Positions 53,657 through 64,000 are shown, numbered from the stretch's first letter. The stretch is 64,000 nt of DNA from Acidobacteriota bacterium (GCA_003223245.1 QHYI01000118.1:46126-110125), one strand, 5' to 3'. Notes: generated by a model from the sequence alone, not told the origin. Program-made: numbers and translations.

Positions 53657-55408
53657 TCACGCGATTCCAGAACCTTCAACAATGGTGATGTAGCGGTCAA
53701 TGGGAAGCTCCGTGAAGGTTTCCACGTGCTCGCTCGGGTGCGGCCAACGAACCTCCAGCTTGTCTATCTTCTTACGTGTGCCAATCCCCAGCACTTCACG
53801 CGGGTCATGTGAAGAAAGATAGCTGCCGCCTCCAACTTTGAGCCTGGTGCGCTTCAGATTTCCCGCCTGCCACATAATAGTCGCGCCGATGGCATCGGGA
53901 TTGGATTTCTTGCCGATCAGGCGCAAGCCGAGCCAATGATTTTCGGCTGCGGCGTTGTTCTCTAACAGCAGGGGCGGCCCGTCATTAACCGCGACGAGAA
54001 CATCCAGCGCGCCATCGTTGTTGAAGTCTCCTACCGCCATCCCGCGTGCCGCAAAGCTCTCCGCGAAAACCGGGCCGGCTAGTGTGCCGACGTTCTCGAG
54101 CACCCGGCCATTGTTGTGCAACAGCAGCAGCGGCTCTTTGTATCGGATATGGCTCGAATGGGATTCAATCTTGTCATCGGGATGTCCATTGGCGATGAAA
54201 AGGTCCACGTTGCCGTCGTTGTCATAATCGAAAAACTTCACTCCCCACCCGCTCATCAAGCGCGTCAAACGCCCCAGACCCATGGATCCGGCCTTGTCCT
54301 CGAAGGTAAGGTCATGGTTGTTCCGGTAGATGGAATACATCTCCTGATCCACGTTCGTGACGAAGAGGTCCTGCCAACCGTCTTGATCGTAATCCGCCGA
54401 ATCCACACCCATACCGGATCGCTCGCGGCCATTCTGGCTGTAGGCCACGCCTGCTTCAAGCGCAGCGTCTTCGAACTTTCCGTTGTGCTTGTTCACAAAA
54501 AGAAAATTCGCGACCGTATCGTTGGCCACAAACAAATCCATCCAGCCGTCGTTATTGACGTCTGTGGCGACAACACCCCAGGCCTTTCCCAGTGCCTTCG
54601 CAATCCCCGACTCCGCGCTGACATCCGTAAACGTGCCGTCACCGTTGTTGTGAAACAGCCAGCTCGCTGCCGGCGCATATACCCGCGGAATGCAATAGAA
54701 CCTTTCACCCGTCTTTTCGTTGCCGCAAAATTTGTTCTTTGACTTGTCAAAATCAACAAAACGACAGACAAATAGATCGAGCCGGCCATCGTGGTCATAA
54801 TCAAACCACACAGCGCTTGAGGCCCAGCCAGGGGCCGCCACCCCCGCCTTTTGTGTCACATCCGCAAATGTTCCGTCGCCATTGTTGTGATACAGAATGC
54901 TCCTGCCGTACTGCGTCACGTAAAGGTCCGGCCAGCCGTCGCCGTCGTAGTCTCCTCCGGCCACGCCCATTCCATAGCCACCGCCGGGAACACCCGCTTT
55001 CTTTGTGACATCCGTAAACGTGCCGTCGCGATTGTTACGATAAAGTGCGTTACTGAGGGGCGAGCTCGGCGCAAAAAAATCGCACTTCCCGCTGTTAACC
55101 AGATAAATGTCCATCCAACCGTCGTTGTCGTAGTCCAGGAAGGCACAGCCCGCCCCCGTAGTTTCGGGCAAATAGTAATCCGGCGAGCGTCCGTTCACGT
55201 GACGCCACGTGATTCCGGTCGTGGAGGAAGGCACTTCTTCAAACAATGGCCGGGCCGAGGTTTGCAAAGAACTTGGTGACTTCACAGAATTCTGCTTCGG
55301 CCAAAAAGGAAGGTTTGGAACTCTTGTTAGGCACCCGCCCCCAGCAAGCGACAGCCTCCAGAGGAATTTCCGCCGCGTCCAATGGGGCATCACGGTTGTT
55401 CGCCGCAT
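53657..55408 (-). CDS. Tat-exported CRTAC1-family (FG-GAP, ASPIC/UnbV) protein
   Basis: 583 residues. The N-terminus contains a twin-arginine motif ([15 protein letters not shown]), so export in folded form is likely. FG-GAP repeats with calcium loops follow ([62 protein letters not shown]), then the ASPIC/UnbV end ([22 protein letters not shown] and [19 protein letters not shown]). ATG 55408 or ATG 55390 are equally plausible; neither has a clear ribosome site. It converges with the cytochrome gene, 13 nt apart, and is the second member of this family in 5 kb. Confidence 0.87.
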   Translation of the reverse strand: MRRTTVMPHWTRRKFLWRLSLAGGGCLTRVPNLPFWPKQNSVKSPSSLQTSARPLFEEVPSSTTGITWRHVNGRSPDYYLPETTGAGCAFLDYDNDGWMDIYLVNSGKCDFFAPSSPLSNALYRNNRDGTFTDVTKKAGVPGGGYGMGVAGGDYDGDGWPDLYVTQYGRSILYHNNGDGTFADVTQKAGVAAPGWASSAVWFDYDHDGRLDLFVCRFVDFDKSKNKFCGNEKTGERFYCIPRVYAPAASWLFHNNGDGTFTDVSAESGIAKALGKAWGVVATDVNNDGWMDLFVANDTVANFLFVNKHNGKFEDAALEAGVAYSQNGRERSGMGVDSADYDQDGWQDLFVTNVDQEMYSIYRNNHDLTFEDKAGSMGLGRLTRLMSGWGVKFFDYDNDGNVDLFIANGHPDDKIESHSSHIRYKEPLLLLHNNGRVLENVGTLAGPVFAESFAARGMAVGDFNNDGALDVLVAVNDGPPLLLENNAAAENHWLGLRLIGKKSNPDAIGATIMWQAGNLKRTRLKVGGGSYLSSHDPREVLGIGTRKKIDKLEVRWPHPSEHVETFTELPIDRYITIVEGSGIA

Positions 55409-55468
55409 GACCAAGTTTTGGGTACTGCGTGTCGGCTTGACGGGTTCAAGGCATCCACAGTGCCGACG

Positions 55469-56917
<1,449 letters not shown>

Positions 56918-57043
56918 TCACGCCGGGATCAAGCACGCCATACGGGTTCGCGGAAACGCAATCTTTACCGCTGTGCATACCGAAAAACTCCATCCAGCGG
57001 TTTCCCGTCGAATGACTATTGTTACTTCCCGGTCGCGCCTTCT

Positions 57044-57175
57044 GATTCCTGGGTCGCCGTCGGCCCATGGAACGCTTGAAGTATATCCTTTGACGCTGCT
57101 TCTCTTGATCGGCGTGGGCATCGGCTGGGCCATGTATCCCTTCTCCCACTGAACGTTTTGCAGGAAACAGTTCCG
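57044..57175 (+). repeat. Right copy of the direct repeat (decayed gene 3' end)
   Basis: 132-nt copy of 39825-39963 in the same orientation. Relative to the left copy it lacks one G after ATCCTTT and six bases in the helix-coding run, which breaks the frame, while flanking bases are nearly identical. Upstream, 56876-57043 holds no gene that I can support. Confidence 0.85.
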
Positions 57176-57851
57176 ACTCGCTTTTACTTCGCTCGCAGTC
57201 GATTGACTGAGTTTTTGGTAGAGACAGGGGCCAAATTGACGCAAGTCCCGTATTTCCCGATGTTGAAGGAGGACAACGTTCGAAAGGGCTTTGTCACGAT
57301 TGAGCAGTTTAGGAAGCTGCGTGAGGCGATGCCCGAACACCTTCGTCCATTGATAACGTTCCTGTATTTCACCGGGTGCAGAATTGGGGCTGCTCTGGCG
57401 ATTACCTGGTCGCAAATGGAGTTTCAAAGTGGGACGGCGCAGCTTCGCTTAGAAGGGAACCAGACGAAAAACGAGGACCCGATTCTGCTGCCTTTACCTC
57501 TTGAAGTGAGCGAGATCTTGAAGGAACTGCCGCGCGAAGGAAAGGTGTTCGATGCCAGGAACCTGAAGGAACCTGCGCAAAGCTTTTCAAGCTGCATGCG
57601 TTAAGGTAGGATTGGGAGTGAAGACGGGCCCAAAGGTGTGGCAGTAGAAGGGCCTCATACTGCATGATTTTCGCCGGAGTGGGGTTAGGAATCTCATCCG
57701 GTCGGGCGTCCCTCGAACGATTGCCACGAGGATTTCAGGGCACCTTACCGAGTCTACTTTCGAGAGGTACAACATCGTGGACTCGACCGATTTGCATCAG
57801 GCGATGGTGGAGGTCGAGAAACATTTCGATGGCACTTTGGGTGGGAGTTGA
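57158..57851 (+). pseudogene. Tyrosine recombinase (integrase) pseudogene 1
   Basis: Phage-integrase catalytic domain in two frames. The first (57158-57604) has EQFRKLREAMPEHLRPLITFLYFTGCRIGAALAI with the catalytic Arg and NQTKNEDPILLPL with the Lys. A frameshift near 57575 leads to a frame reading AFQAACVKVGLGVKTG, an in-frame TAG at 57645-57647, then LHDFRRSGVRNLIRSG (His-x-x-Arg), SGHLTESTFERY (His and the nucleophile Tyr) and a stop at 57849-57851. All catalytic residues survive as a set, but the N-terminal arm-binding and core-binding domain is missing because the frame starts inside the direct repeat. Inactive. Confidence 0.82.
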
Positions 57852-57943
57852 TTGCCGTGTGGAGGGCGGTTTGATTGAGGTTTGATTGAGGTTGGGCCAA
57901 ATAGGGGCAAGGCGGAGAAATAAGTCTTTTATTACCAATCAGG

Positions 57944-58018
57944 GCCGAGGTAGCTCAGTGGTAGAGCAGCCGATTCGTAATCGGCAGGTCGCGAGTTCAA
58001 CTCTCGCCCTCGGCTCCA
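57944..58018 (+). tRNA. tRNA-Thr (anticodon CGT)
   Basis: 75 nt including an encoded CCA. Acceptor stem GCCGAGG pairs with CCTCGGC; D-stem GCTC/GAGC; anticodon stem GCCGA/TCGGC around the loop TTCGTAA, anticodon CGT at 57976-57978 (reads ACG, Thr); T-arm contains GTTCAACTC. Broken integrases lie 92 nt upstream and 21 nt downstream, marking this tRNA as an insertion hotspot. Confidence 0.95.
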
Positions 58019-58038
58019 TACTTTCAATAGCTTAGCGA

Positions 58039-58690
58039 TCAGTTGACCGAAACCTGCTGCACATCTGCTGCACAAGCAATTCTCTGTTCCAGCCGCTTCA
58101 TCGCCTCGGTCACCACGCTCGGCAACGTCTTGATGTAGCTCCTCTGCGTCGTTTTAACATCTTCGTGGCGCAGGATTGCTTGTCCGGGATTCCGAGTTCG
58201 TGCAGGTTCTTGGCTAAACCTCGGCGATAAGCGTGCCAGCCTTTCCAGTTTAGGCCGTTCGCCTTGAGCACTGGCTTGATCACCCGGTCAGCGAGATTGT
58301 CGAGGTCGAGTGCCCCGCCGATGCTGTTTGCGAACATCCAGCCCGACCCGGCTTGAGGTCGAATCTGGTCAAGCATGAGACGGAACGGTTGAATGATGGG
58401 CACAACGCCGGGGTTGTCCTCATCCTCGTGAGTCTTCGTCTCGTCTAGCACAACGCTGTGCCAGACCGAACGCCGAATGTTGAGGACAGACAACTCGTCG
58501 TCTTCCCACCACAAACCACGGATTTCTCCCTCCCGCAGCCCTGCAAAAGCTGCCACCCCGATCACAGCGCGAATGAGTCTCACTGAAATCTTAGGGGCAT
58601 AGGTTGAACCGTCCCCGTTGACGATCAGAATCGGATCATTCTTGAAGAGATCAAGATGTTGCTCGATTTCTGCGAGGGAGTAAGTCAATC
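58039..58690 (-). pseudogene. Tyrosine recombinase (integrase) pseudogene 2
   Basis: Minus-strand integrase remnant pointing at the tRNA. It reads TYSLAEIEQHLDLF, AFAGLREGEIRGL (catalytic Arg), ETKTHEDEDNPGVVPI (Lys) and WHAYRRGLAKNL (His-x-x-Arg). Near 58178-58183 the frame breaks; the next frame continues AILRHEDVKTTQRSYIKTL (His and Tyr) and AMKRLEQRI to a TGA at 58041-58039. The N-terminal half is missing: the sequence before about 58690 belongs to a transposase. Not the same integrase family as pseudogene 1 by sequence. Inactive. Confidence 0.8.
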
Positions 58691-59120
58691 GCTTCCGAAT
58701 ATTGCCCACCGTCCGAGAGCCGGTGACCTAGGTTGGCCATGGCGCCCACGATCCGGTCATAGCCACCGAGCCGGGATTTTCCTTCGCCATCCGCACCACC
58801 AACCGCTCGGTTTCCTCGTCAACTCGGGGACGACCCCAGGATTTGCGAAACTTCGATCCGTCGAACTTGTTGGCGATGAGCTTGCGGTACCAGGCCAGCA
58901 GCGTATCCGGTTTCGCGACAGCCGCCAATTCTTCCAAGGCCTTCCGTTTGAGCCGGTGGGCGATCTCCGCCAACGTAGCTTTTTCGGCATCGGATAACAA
59001 CAACCTGCCTTTGATTTGGGCTCTCAGGATGCGGTTCTCTGCGGCCAGATATTCGTTCCTCAGTAGTAGTTCCTGGTCTACGGTTCCGGTGATGTAAGCA
59101 AGCATGCGAGCCCAAATCAT
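58690..59120 (-). pseudogene. IS3-type transposase fragment (OrfB-like N-terminus)
   Basis: ATG 59120 with a GGAGG site opens MLAYITGTVDQELLLRNEYL and AENRILRAQIKGRLLLSDAEK, a coiled-coil and helix-turn-helix region, then PDTLLAWYRKLIANKFDGSKF and GRPRVDEETERLVVRMAKENPG, typical of the start of an integrase-core (rve) transposase. After ENPG the frame is broken; another frame reads GYDRIVGAMANLGHRLSDG and a third VGNIRKR, where it fuses to integrase pseudogene 2. The DDE core is absent. Inactive; terminal repeats were not found. Confidence 0.78.
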
Positions 59121-59296
59121 TCCAGAGCCTCCGTAAACTTGATCGTCGAACCCGGATTGTACATGCTCTTGAGGTTTCAGAAAGCAGCTGTGTGACAAAA
59201 TTACGAGACCGGAAACCAAGCCTTTTCAATACGTTTGAGATTTTTGACCACACGGGATCATCGGGTTGTGGAAGATAGTCCATCCGTAAATTCATG

Positions 59297-59325
59297 TTGA
59301 CAGAGAGGGAATCTTGGCCTAAATT
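59297..59325 (+). promoter_or_regulatory. Predicted promoter of the Asp-box lipoprotein gene
   Basis: TTGACA (59297-59302), 17 nt, TAAATT (59320-59325), 122 nt before the ATG at 59448. The rest of the 327-nt gap from 59121 shows no gene. Confidence 0.5.
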
Positions 59326-59447
59326 TCCTCCAATAGTTCTATTCTGGGCACGTGACCAAGGATAAAAAGGCGTTCTTTCTGTCCGCTCCGCGAGCAGTTC
59401 GATCGGAAAGCCCAGCAGTGACCCGCGGAGAAAGAGAAGGCCCTGCG

Positions 59448-60962
59448 ATGCGAACGACTCTTCTGCTCGGGTTATCCCTTCTTTCCAGCTTGATTCTCGG
59501 TTGTCCTCCCGCATCCAACGTCAATCCCGGCTCGCCGTCGAACCCCGGTCCTGCGACGACGCTTCCGGTAGTTACGCTAGTGGACATCATCCCGGAGTCT
59601 CTCGGCGGCGAGACGAATCAGGACAGCGAGCCCTTCCTCGCCGCGCACTCGGACCCGAATGTGTTGGCTGCTTCGGCGTTCACGCCCAATCCGTCAGGTG
59701 CATCGAGCTCGACGGCTCCTATCTTCATCTCGCTCGATGGTGGCGACACGTGGACTCTCAACGCTATCGTTCCCAGCGCGGCGATGACCTGTGACATTAC
59801 ACAGGCGTTCGGCGGAACAGCCGTTAACCTGCCGCGCGGCACGCTCTACAACGGGATTCTGAGAAATCCTTGCTCGAACGGAACCACTCTGCGCGAGCTG
59901 GACACGCCCGACATCGCTTCCTCCGCCCCGATGGCCGTCCAGAATTCGCGGGACGATGTCGATCAGCCTTTCATCCAAGTGGTTCAGTTTCAGAACAAAG
60001 ACCACATATTCATCGGCAACAACGACTTTGGTGGACCAAACGGGCGCACGGCGACACTGGACCTATCAACGGACGGAGGTAGCACCTACCAGCCAATTCG
60101 CCTCGAAAAGCGAAACACAAATCCGTCGAATGCGCCTTCGATCCGACCCACGGTTGCGAAGGACAGGACTGTTTATGTGGCATTCTTTGGATGGCGCAGT
60201 TTTTCGGGGGACGCGACCTCCGGGACCGCGACTAGCGACATCGTCGTCGTGCGCGACGACAGCGGTGGAACAAGCGTTCCTCCATTTGAAGCGCTCAAAG
60301 ACCCTTCGGACAATGTGGCCGGCCGCTTGGTCGCTACGGGCCGCACCATTCCCTGGGCGAATCCCTGGCCGAACCCCGGGCCTCTGGGACAGGAGCGCAT
60401 TGGCTCAAGCCTCTCGATTGCCGTAGACCCAAATGACAGCAAGACTCTTTACATCGCATGGGCTGATCGCAGCGGGAGCGACATCTACACGCTTCATCTC
60501 CGTCGGTCAGTAGACCGCGGACAAACCTGGTCGGGCGATCTACGCACTCTCTCCAATGCCACGAATCCAGCGTTGGCGATCGCCGAAAACGGCACCGCGG
60601 GTTTTCTGTACCAACAGGTGACCGGTTCGGGCGGCACCGCTCGCTGGGCCACACACTTGGAACAAACCAGGGACGCCTTCGCGCACATCAAAGATACTGT
60701 CTTGGCGAACACGCCGGCCAACGAGCCGCCCATGAAAGGCCTGCCCTATCTTGGGGATTATAATTACTTGCTTGCCGCGCAAGGCGAGTTCCGTGGCATT
60801 TTCTCAGCGAACAACAAGCCCGACCCGGCAAATTTCCCGAGCGGGATGCCCAAGTACCAACGTCACGTGGATTTGACAACAAAGCAATTGCTCGATGGCT
60901 CGGTGAATCCGGTGGATGTTTCCATTGACCCCTTCTATTTTCGAGTTTCCGTCCTGCACTGA
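59448..60962 (+). CDS. Lipoprotein with Asp-box (BNR) sialidase-like propeller
   Basis: 504 residues. ATG 59448 follows AGAAGG and gives a lipoprotein signal with lipobox LILGC (Cys19), so it is membrane-anchored outside the cytoplasm. Three Asp-box motifs of the S-x-D-x-G-x-T-W type are visible (SLDGGDTW near 95, STDGGSTY, SVDRGQTW), the hallmark of sialidase-like beta-propellers. Sialidase catalytic residues are not obvious, so enzymatic function is not claimed. A frame open from 59352 is rejected because the signal peptide would be internal. The next gene starts 36 nt downstream. Confidence 0.8.
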   Translation: MRTTLLLGLSLLSSLILGCPPASNVNPGSPSNPGPATTLPVVTLVDIIPESLGGETNQDSEPFLAAHSDPNVLAASAFTPNPSGASSSTAPIFISLDGGDTWTLNAIVPSAAMTCDITQAFGGTAVNLPRGTLYNGILRNPCSNGTTLRELDTPDIASSAPMAVQNSRDDVDQPFIQVVQFQNKDHIFIGNNDFGGPNGRTATLDLSTDGGSTYQPIRLEKRNTNPSNAPSIRPTVAKDRTVYVAFFGWRSFSGDATSGTATSDIVVVRDDSGGTSVPPFEALKDPSDNVAGRLVATGRTIPWANPWPNPGPLGQERIGSSLSIAVDPNDSKTLYIAWADRSGSDIYTLHLRRSVDRGQTWSGDLRTLSNATNPALAIAENGTAGFLYQQVTGSGGTARWATHLEQTRDAFAHIKDTVLANTPANEPPMKGLPYLGDYNYLLAAQGEFRGIFSANNKPDPANFPSGMPKYQRHVDLTTKQLLDGSVNPVDVSIDPFYFRVSVLH

Positions 60963-60998
60963 CGGCGAGTGCCCACGGGAGGAGAGGAGGCAGTAGCC

Positions 60999-61859
60999 AT
61001 GAGAAAACATTGGATGGTACAGGCATCGCGATCGGTGGTTTTCTGCTCGCTCGTCGTCGGAGTCCTCCTGCACTCCAGTTGGGCACAGGACCGCGCAGCT
61101 CTCATGAAGCAAGCGAGCATCATCTTCCGTGGCACCGTAAAGAAAAAAGGAGACGTGTCTTTCAAGGGCATTCCCAAGTCGGACCGGACCATTGTGGTTG
61201 TGGTCGACGAAGTGATCCAGAAGCCGTCCGCAGTCTCACTTGCCAAAGGAGCAGAGGTGACCGTGGATGCGGTAGACGCCGAGGCGCTGTCCGCCGGTTC
61301 CAGTTTTGTTTTTTACACGGAAGGCTGGATCTACGGTTCTGGGGTGGCCGTACGCGAAATCGGTCACGAGGCTGCTCCTGTGCGAACGGCGGAGTTGGCG
61401 GAGCCCATGGGAGCCCAGCTTGAACAGACCCGGAAGGAGATGAGCGACAACGAACTCCGCTCTCGCCTGGATGCTGCGGACATCGTCGTGACCGGCCAAG
61501 TCACTGCGGTGCATCCCTGGAACCCGCCGTCCCTGGTTGCAACTCGGCCGCGCATCTCCGAACACGCCGCCAACTGGCAGGAGGCCGTGATTCGTGTCAA
61601 AACAGCATTGAAGGGCGCGCCCGCGGATCATGAAATTGTAGTGCGTTTTCCGGGGTCCTGGGACATCGCCTGGGCATCGACTCCCAAGCTCCAGTCCGGG
61701 CAATCGGGCACTTTCATTCTTCAGAAGGACAAGGTTACCGGTGTGCCGAGGGCGGCGCTCGCAGGCAGATCCGTGGATGCTCATACTGCCCTGAAGCCGG
61801 GCGACGTCTTGCCGATCAGCGAAGCGCAGCGTGTCCGTGCGCTCTTGCGGAAGGAGTAG
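60999..61859 (+). CDS. Secreted hypothetical protein with two similar modules
   Basis: 286 residues. ATG 60999 has a strong GGAGAGGAGG site. Signal peptide about 1-30 (VVFCSLVVGVLLHSSWAQ). The mature part appears to hold two related beta-rich modules: about 37-125 (ASIIFRGTVKKKG, VVVVVDEVIQKP, GAEVTVDAV, AGSSFVFYTEGW) and about 160-262 (ADIVVTGQVTAV, AVIRVKTALKGA, HEIVVRFPGSW, SGQSGTFILQKD). This pattern suggests tandem OB- or TIMP-like folds, which is inference. It probably shares an operon with the Asp-box lipoprotein. Function unknown. Confidence 0.75.
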   Translation: MRKHWMVQASRSVVFCSLVVGVLLHSSWAQDRAALMKQASIIFRGTVKKKGDVSFKGIPKSDRTIVVVVDEVIQKPSAVSLAKGAEVTVDAVDAEALSAGSSFVFYTEGWIYGSGVAVREIGHEAAPVRTAELAEPMGAQLEQTRKEMSDNELRSRLDAADIVVTGQVTAVHPWNPPSLVATRPRISEHAANWQEAVIRVKTALKGAPADHEIVVRFPGSWDIAWASTPKLQSGQSGTFILQKDKVTGVPRAALAGRSVDAHTALKPGDVLPISEAQRVRALLRKE

Positions 61860-61990
61860 CCCTTGTTCCGTCTCGGCGTTACTTCGAGAAGACCGGCAGG
61901 CTTCCGCACCTCACAACTCTTGAGAAGGCGATAGAAAAATCAGTCGAGGCGCGGACAAGGCGAGTGGGAATTCGATCACTAAGCGAGCGG

Positions 61991-63577
61991 CTACGGCTTC
62001 AGCCGCTTATCCGTGCATAGTTTGTCGAGTCTCTTCCCCAGATCCGGACGCTCGCCGGGCGGGAGTTTTTTTCCGGATACTTCATAGGCTGCGCAGAAGT
62101 ACGCCACCGCGGCCCGATCCCAAACTTGTTTGGCTGCATGCACGGGAAGAGGCGGTAGCTGGCCGGCGGCAGGCGGCGTTTTCGCGGCCCCCTGCGCCGC
62201 AGCACTCGCCGCCTCCGGGACAGGGCAGGACAACCTTGCGTTCTTCTCTTGAAAAACTTTCAATGAAGTTGCACTCTGCTGCGCCGCAGTCATCTTGGCT
62301 GAAAATCTCGGAAAAACGTTCGTGCCGAATCCAGCCGCTGTCAGGCCCTTGCCCTGATTGAAGTACCGAAACAATCTTCCCACGTGCTCTTCCGAACTTT
62401 CCGCAGGGCTGGTTTTCGTCGCCTCGCTCTTTCGAGTCGTAAGCATCTGTAGCAGATTCTCCTTCTCGACCTTCTTGTACTCCACGGAGGAAGCCGCGTC
62501 CGGCCAGGTGAACTGTACAATCACCTCGGTCAGTCCTTGCCCGCCCGGAGGGGGCAGGGGAATGGTGATCTCTTCGCCCCGATCTGGCACAAAGTTATAA
62601 GCAGGGCACTGACTCAGCTGGGGAATCGAACTTGCAACCTCTTGACTCTTGACGATCGGGCCAGCCGTTGACTTGTACGGTAGAACGAGATGGATGGCCT
62701 GTCCCGTAGAGGCGACGTCTAGCTGGTGATCCAGGTGACTGCAGAAGCCTTCGTCGCCCCAATTGCGCGCAAAAATCGCCCAGGTGTTATTTCCCTTCGA
62801 TTCATCCACCTGGATCGCGACTGCATAAGCAGGATGAACTTCGCTCCGGCACCCGTGCTCACAATCTATGCCAAAGATGCCGTAAATCACACCGTATGCG
62901 AGTCCTGGGCCGGGGTGCAGGTGATTCTCAACTGTGGAATAGTCTCCCGAAGCAGCCCCCTCCGATGCCAATCGAGCGAAATCCTCCCACCATTGAGTGC
63001 CAAACCGGCTCTCTAACTCGCGAGAATCGAACTCGACCTCGATGTATCTGCCGTCGTTATGGGAAAGTTCATTGTTGTTTCCTGTAAGGCCGTTTTCATT
63101 ATCCGGCACTAGCAGCAGGTTATAGTCCCAGTCGTCGGCAAAGTTCAGCCAGCCAACAGCTCCTTGCCCGCTAGCTACCGTCCAGTCGGCATGGCCATTA
63201 ATCGAAGAGGAATCCCCGAACAGACTGCAGAGTGCTCCCGTAATTCCGGCCCCCGTGTCCTCCACAAGGTACTTTGATTGGTCTGTGCACGCGCCTTGGT
63301 ACGGTTGGACGTTCTTCTTCTTGCAATCGGAATCCACCGTGGGTGGGAGATTCTGGGGTTTCTGAATCTGCGGAGCCCAACGGGGATTGTCGGGAGAACC
63401 GTTCGAGTCACTGCCCGGCGAGGTCAGATCGAAGTCCTTCGCGCCCGTGGTGGTGCCATACGGCGGCTGTGGCGTCCAAGTGGCTGGATGTCGAGGACAA
63501 CCAGGGAGTATGAGAACACAGCTAAACAAAAGCGAAATCAAAAGAATCGCGCCGACTCGTTGTGTGAGAAGCGCCAT
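61991..63577 (-). CDS. Hypothetical lipoprotein
   Basis: 528 residues with a lipoprotein signal (LLISLLFSCVLILPGC, lipid Cys near residue 27). A Pro/Gly/Asn-rich linker follows, then a probable beta-rich domain (about 100-300, with GWLNFADDWDYNLLLVPDNENGL, YIEVEFDSRELESRFG, AYAVAIQVDESKGNNTWAIFARNWGDEGFC) and a helical, Ala-rich C-terminal part with several Cys. No family recognised. Convergent with the 60999 gene. It is one of three surface-type proteins grouped beside the tRNA-Thr locus. Confidence 0.75.
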   Translation of the reverse strand: MALLTQRVGAILLISLLFSCVLILPGCPRHPATWTPQPPYGTTTGAKDFDLTSPGSDSNGSPDNPRWAPQIQKPQNLPPTVDSDCKKKNVQPYQGACTDQSKYLVEDTGAGITGALCSLFGDSSSINGHADWTVASGQGAVGWLNFADDWDYNLLLVPDNENGLTGNNNELSHNDGRYIEVEFDSRELESRFGTQWWEDFARLASEGAASGDYSTVENHLHPGPGLAYGVIYGIFGIDCEHGCRSEVHPAYAVAIQVDESKGNNTWAIFARNWGDEGFCSHLDHQLDVASTGQAIHLVLPYKSTAGPIVKSQEVASSIPQLSQCPAYNFVPDRGEEITIPLPPPGGQGLTEVIVQFTWPDAASSVEYKKVEKENLLQMLTTRKSEATKTSPAESSEEHVGRLFRYFNQGKGLTAAGFGTNVFPRFSAKMTAAQQSATSLKVFQEKNARLSCPVPEAASAAAQGAAKTPPAAGQLPPLPVHAAKQVWDRAAVAYFCAAYEVSGKKLPPGERPDLGKRLDKLCTDKRLKP

Positions 63578-63727
63578 AGCATTCCACTCTATCTCATATC
63601 TAACATAGCTATTTATATCCTAGCTAGCTAGATGTCCGTCAAGCATGTTGTTCCGAAAAATCAGAACTCACGCGAAAGCAGCTCATCGGACTTCCGCTTC
63701 CGCCAACATTCGTGATTGGTCTTGAAT

Positions 63728-64000
63728 ATGCCTGTTTCTGACGTCTTGGCGAGCGTCGAACTTGGAGAGAGGCACTTTTCGGAATCTCTGAATGGTCGAC
63801 TCAACGGAAATCTTGAAGGGCCCTCACTCGCCTTGGCGCTTCCCATCAAGGCAAAGGACCCGCCGACAAACAAGCATGGGATTGATTCTTCTTGGCAAAG
63901 CCGACTTTCTAACGCACGGCCTGGAGCAGCATTCGGAGGTTATTGGCGACTGGTAAATGACAACGGGCCATGCAAGAGCAATCCGGCTCCAGGCGCATTG
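63728..64000 (+). CDS. Possible partial coding frame at the right edge
   Basis: An ATG at 63728 opens a frame of 91 codons without a stop to the window end. It has no clear ribosome site and no recognisable motif, and composition is unremarkable. It could be chance. The stretch 63578-63727 holds nothing that I can identify. Confidence 0.2.
   Translation, partial: MPVSDVLASVELGERHFSESLNGRLNGNLEGPSLALALPIKAKDPPTNKHGIDSSWQSRLSNARPGAAFGGYWRLVNDNGPCKSNPAPGAL

Noticed and set aside
61986..62007. 7-nt inverted repeat (AGCGGCT arms) at the end of the 528-residue lipoprotein gene
   Set aside because: It overlaps coding sequence and has no T-run, so I do not call it a terminator.
63661..63873. 70-codon minus-strand open frame near the right edge
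   Set aside because: No ribosome site, no recognisable content, and Ser/Lys-rich random character.

Overview
The window looks like a chromosomal segment of an Acidobacteriota bacterium, probably from a metagenome or an environmental genome. This is inferred from gene content and not from a marker gene. The support is an Oar-like TonB-dependent receptor with an N-terminal carboxypeptidase-regulatory domain, paired CRTAC1 (ASPIC/UnbV) proteins next to secreted TPR proteins and a multihaem cytochrome, BshA (bacillithiol synthesis), an unusual Hfq-like protein, two complex I loci, and short GC-rich palindromic repeats between genes. G+C is high and most coding overlaps are tight ATGA or TGATG junctions.

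Region 1 (1-20.8 kb) is bioenergetic. A plus-strand run begins with the end of a first complex I locus (nuoL cut by the window edge, nuoM, nuoN) and continues into F-type ATP synthase F0 genes (atpZ-like, atpI, atpB, atpE). The F1 genes and atpF are not here. A second complex I operon runs towards it on the minus strand: nuoA, C, D, EF (fused), G, H, J, K, L, M, N. nuoB and nuoI are missing from it. Palindromic REP-like repeats sit between the atp genes.

Region 2 (20.8-39.9 kb) is mixed housekeeping: a conserved hypothetical, thiS, ribA, a LytS-type histidine kinase, a membrane-anchored serine hydrolase, a GbsR/MarR regulator, a DCC-family protein, two NAD(P)-binding epimerase-like proteins, bshA, an SDR, a hotdog thioesterase, hfq-like, holB, tmk, yggS, a YggU-type protein and an M24 peptidase. 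Several genes are broken: a VapBC remnant, an Old Yellow Enzyme gene with an internal deletion, and a truncated small membrane gene.

Region 3 (40-57 kb) is an accessory block for carbohydrate use or surface functions: a 1,246-residue TonB-dependent receptor, four TPR proteins, a GH27 alpha-galactosidase, two CRTAC1 proteins, a seven-haem cytochrome c, a GH3 remnant and a CE1-like esterase. The receptor and the alpha-galactosidase share a near-identical LacI-type operator. The block lies between two directly repeated copies (about 95% alike by eye) of the 3' end of a small membrane protein gene. The left copy is intact and the right copy is decayed, as expected of a mobile island inserted at a gene's 3' end.

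Region 4 (57-64 kb) is a mobile-element graveyard around tRNA-Thr(CGT): two broken tyrosine recombinases converge on the tRNA and one is fused to a transposase fragment. Three secreted proteins follow, two of them lipoproteins, of unknown role. The last 270 bases hold at most one uncertain open frame that runs off the edge.
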